This document shows positions 20,174-21,426 of a DNA stretch of 21,426 bases, in pieces; position 1 is the stretch's first letter, and each line of letters opens with the position of its first letter. The notes under the pieces were generated by a model, which searched no databases, was not told the origin of the DNA, and saw only the letters and a list, made by a program, of their open reading frames with translations. The DNA lies in the IMG/VR virus record IMGVR_UViG_3300029811_000293, positions 1-21,426 of that record. One strand, given 5' to 3'. The stretch is from a virus. The position numbers were made by a program, and so were the translations under genes.

Positions 20174-20917
20174 ATGGCTAATGAACCTTGCGGCGGAGCA
20201 ATTTTGAAAGATTCAACCGGTAAAATCCTGCTTACCGATTCGGGCAAAATACTGCTGTCTAAAAGAATCGTTTGCTGTGGCTGTGAGCTGGGCTGGACTG
20301 GTGGTGGTCAATGTGGAGAAATTGTTTCACACGAAAACGCACACTGGCCTCATTGTAAAACGCCCTTGTATATTTTTGTTACCTTCGCCAATCTTATCAG
20401 ATTTGGTGATGATGAATGCAGCATTGGTGGCGGTGCACCGTGTTATGACTGCCCTTTTCCTGAGCCGCCTAACGGCCACAAATTCAAACTCAAATACGTA
20501 AGAAGCAGCCCGTATGGTTGCTTCTGGGCAGCAGACAAAATAATAGGCAGTGACAGGTGGATTGTGGAATATTGTGCACATACTGCCGCAGCCCCCTTGA
20601 GAACTGTTTTGCAATTGTACGTGATGGATAGAAACCCCAACAACCCGGAATATACCGACTCTTATGGTCTGCCGGGCAATTATTTTCTCAGTCACCAAAC
20701 GCCATACAATTATGAAGAATGTTCTGATGGCCCCGCATCGTGTACACCACAAGTCAGCGGCGGCCTCATAAGCAATGTGATTGACCATTGTATGGATTGC
20801 ACTCCCCCTCCTAATGGTGGCTGTGATTGTGGTTTTCCTGACCCAGCCTGTGCACCCGGCTGCGCTCACGGCGGCACAGGAAAAGTTGAATGGCTTTTGA
20901 CAATACCACCAGAATAG
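20174..20917 (+). CDS. Cysteine-rich protein with short strand repeats
   Basis: From the ATG at 20174 (GAGG ten bases upstream) the product is 247 residues with about 19 cysteines. Near the N-terminus the units DSTGKILLTDSGKILLSK form short beta repeats of the type DxxGKILL. Cysteine clusters follow: CCGCELGW, CSIGGGAPCYDCPF and the C-terminal HCMDCTPPP, CDCGF, ACAPGCAHGG. It may be disulfide- or metal-stabilised. It sits among appendage genes and may be part of the virion tip. No named family is recognised. Confidence 0.6.
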   Translation: MANEPCGGAILKDSTGKILLTDSGKILLSKRIVCCGCELGWTGGGQCGEIVSHENAHWPHCKTPLYIFVTFANLIRFGDDECSIGGGAPCYDCPFPEPPNGHKFKLKYVRSSPYGCFWAADKIIGSDRWIVEYCAHTAAAPLRTVLQLYVMDRNPNNPEYTDSYGLPGNYFLSHQTPYNYEECSDGPASCTPQVSGGLISNVIDHCMDCTPPPNGGCDCGFPDPACAPGCAHGGTGKVEWLLTIPPE

Positions 20918-20942
20918 GACATCAGAACAAGGAAAATATAAA

Positions 20943-21218
20943 ATGGGTTGTTGTGGAAAAGCAAGAAACATCGCATTAGGTTGGTATCGACTAACCAGCG
21001 GTTTTACTGCGCCGTGGGCAGTTGAACGTCAGGAAAAATGCGAGGAGTGTGATGAACAGAGCAAAGGAGGTTTTTGTAAAATATGTTGGTGTCTGGTCAA
21101 AGCTAAAGTGTTAGTGGAAAGCGAATATTGCAAACTTGGAAAATGGACAGCGATTTCACCATTGCCGCCGAAACCGCCAAAACCTCAATCAGGAACAGAA
21201 TTTATAATCCCCGAGTAA
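20943..21218 (+). CDS. Zinc-binding small phage protein
   Basis: The 91-residue product starts MGCCGKARNIALGWYRLTSG and carries EKCEECDEQSKGGFCKICWC, then KAKVLVESEYCKLGKW. The C-x2-C, C-x2-C plus C-P/K-LGKW order matches a small zinc-binding phage protein type that I have seen near tail genes in diverse phages. Its biochemical role is unknown. The tail is proline-rich (PLPPKPPKPQ). It is the last gene of the rightward operon and of the window. The match is from memory of the pattern, not from a search. Confidence 0.62.
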   Translation: MGCCGKARNIALGWYRLTSGFTAPWAVERQEKCEECDEQSKGGFCKICWCLVKAKVLVESEYCKLGKWTAISPLPPKPPKPQSGTEFIIPE

Positions 21219-21426
21219 AAATTTTTTTTATTTTTTTAAAGAATTTCCCAATTTTTTTCAGATTTGACTTTTTCCCGCATCACCAAGTGTCCAACTCTAC
21301 CGCCATCTTCTGTAATTGTCCGCCACTTTGACTGTAAAACTACAATTACACTTAAAACGGCTGCCAAAGCATAATTGGTGCTATAAATCAACGGCGATGT
21401 TTACAAAAATCAACATAAACCGTAAC
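21219..21426. other. AT-rich non-coding end with repeats
   Basis: The final 208 bases carry no supported gene. They contain T/A runs (21223-21262), then two related words TGTCCAACTCTACCGCCATC and TGTCCGCCACTTTGACTGTA. A 9-base inverted repeat TGTAATTGT / ACAATTACA lies at 21311-21319 and 21342-21350. Two AAATCAAC words lie 22 bases apart near the edge. These could be protein-binding sites at or near a phage terminus or contig end. No GC-rich terminator is visible after the last gene. Confidence 0.5.

Noticed and set aside
17237-20917. Diversity-generating retroelement target in the appendage genes
   Set aside because: No reverse transcriptase gene and no template/variable repeat pair with adenine-specific changes could be seen in the window.

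Overview
This window is a large piece of a Mu-like transposable phage or prophage of the tailed, double-stranded DNA type. The landmark genes are a MuA-type DDE transposase (8969-10939), a MuB-type AAA+ ATPase (10929-12062), a gp16-like DUF1018 protein (12543-13061) and a Gam-type DNA-end-binding protein (13039-13557). On the opposite strand are a Mu gp27-like DUF3486 protein (2849-3415), a Mu gp28-like large terminase (1485-2816, probably starting further upstream) and a portal protein running off the left edge. The portal reads as the HK97 type rather than the Mu gp29 type. The host cannot be named with certainty. A lipobox, an exported lysozyme-like enzyme and Shine-Dalgarno sites show it is bacterial, probably diderm. 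The short-word repeats scattered through the window recall those I associate with uncultivated Planctomycetota and similar metagenome bacteria; this is a weak inference.

Layout. Positions 1-4841 form a tightly packed leftward operon: small unknown protein, lipoprotein, membrane protein, winged-helix protein, small terminase-like protein, large terminase, portal. Positions 4842-8230 form a control and accessory zone. It holds divergent promoters, a palindromic operator, two terminators, a ribbon-helix-helix regulator, a signal-anchored lysozyme-like endolysin and a tRNA-like element with an oversized anticodon loop. Positions 8259-15817 form the rightward early operon: two small proteins, transposase, MuB, DUF1018, Gam and a string of small DNA-binding or zinc-binding proteins. 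Several of those small genes are visibly reshuffled by direct repeats. Positions 15789-21218 look like a virion-appendage module: a tail-fibre-like protein, a right-handed beta-helix protein, an Fn3-like protein, a protein with a carbohydrate-binding-like motif and two cysteine-rich proteins. The last 208 bases are AT-rich, non-coding and repeat-bearing, and may lie near a phage terminus.

How it works together. MuA and MuB would carry out replicative transposition and Gam would protect DNA ends. The leftward operon would package DNA through the terminase and portal. The endolysin, perhaps with the lipoprotein and membrane protein, would release virions, and the rightward module would provide host recognition. 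The most interesting signals are: (1) three promoter-like sites with exactly six bases between the -10 box and an ATG, suggesting leaderless transcription; (2) a terminase whose best start context carries ATC in place of ATG; (3) a cassette-like duplication after gam; (4) a protein whose two AT-hooks were made by duplication of a host-style microrepeat; (5) the tRNA-like element. The window contains no recognisable CRISPR array, reverse transcriptase, Mu c-type repressor or capsid gene.
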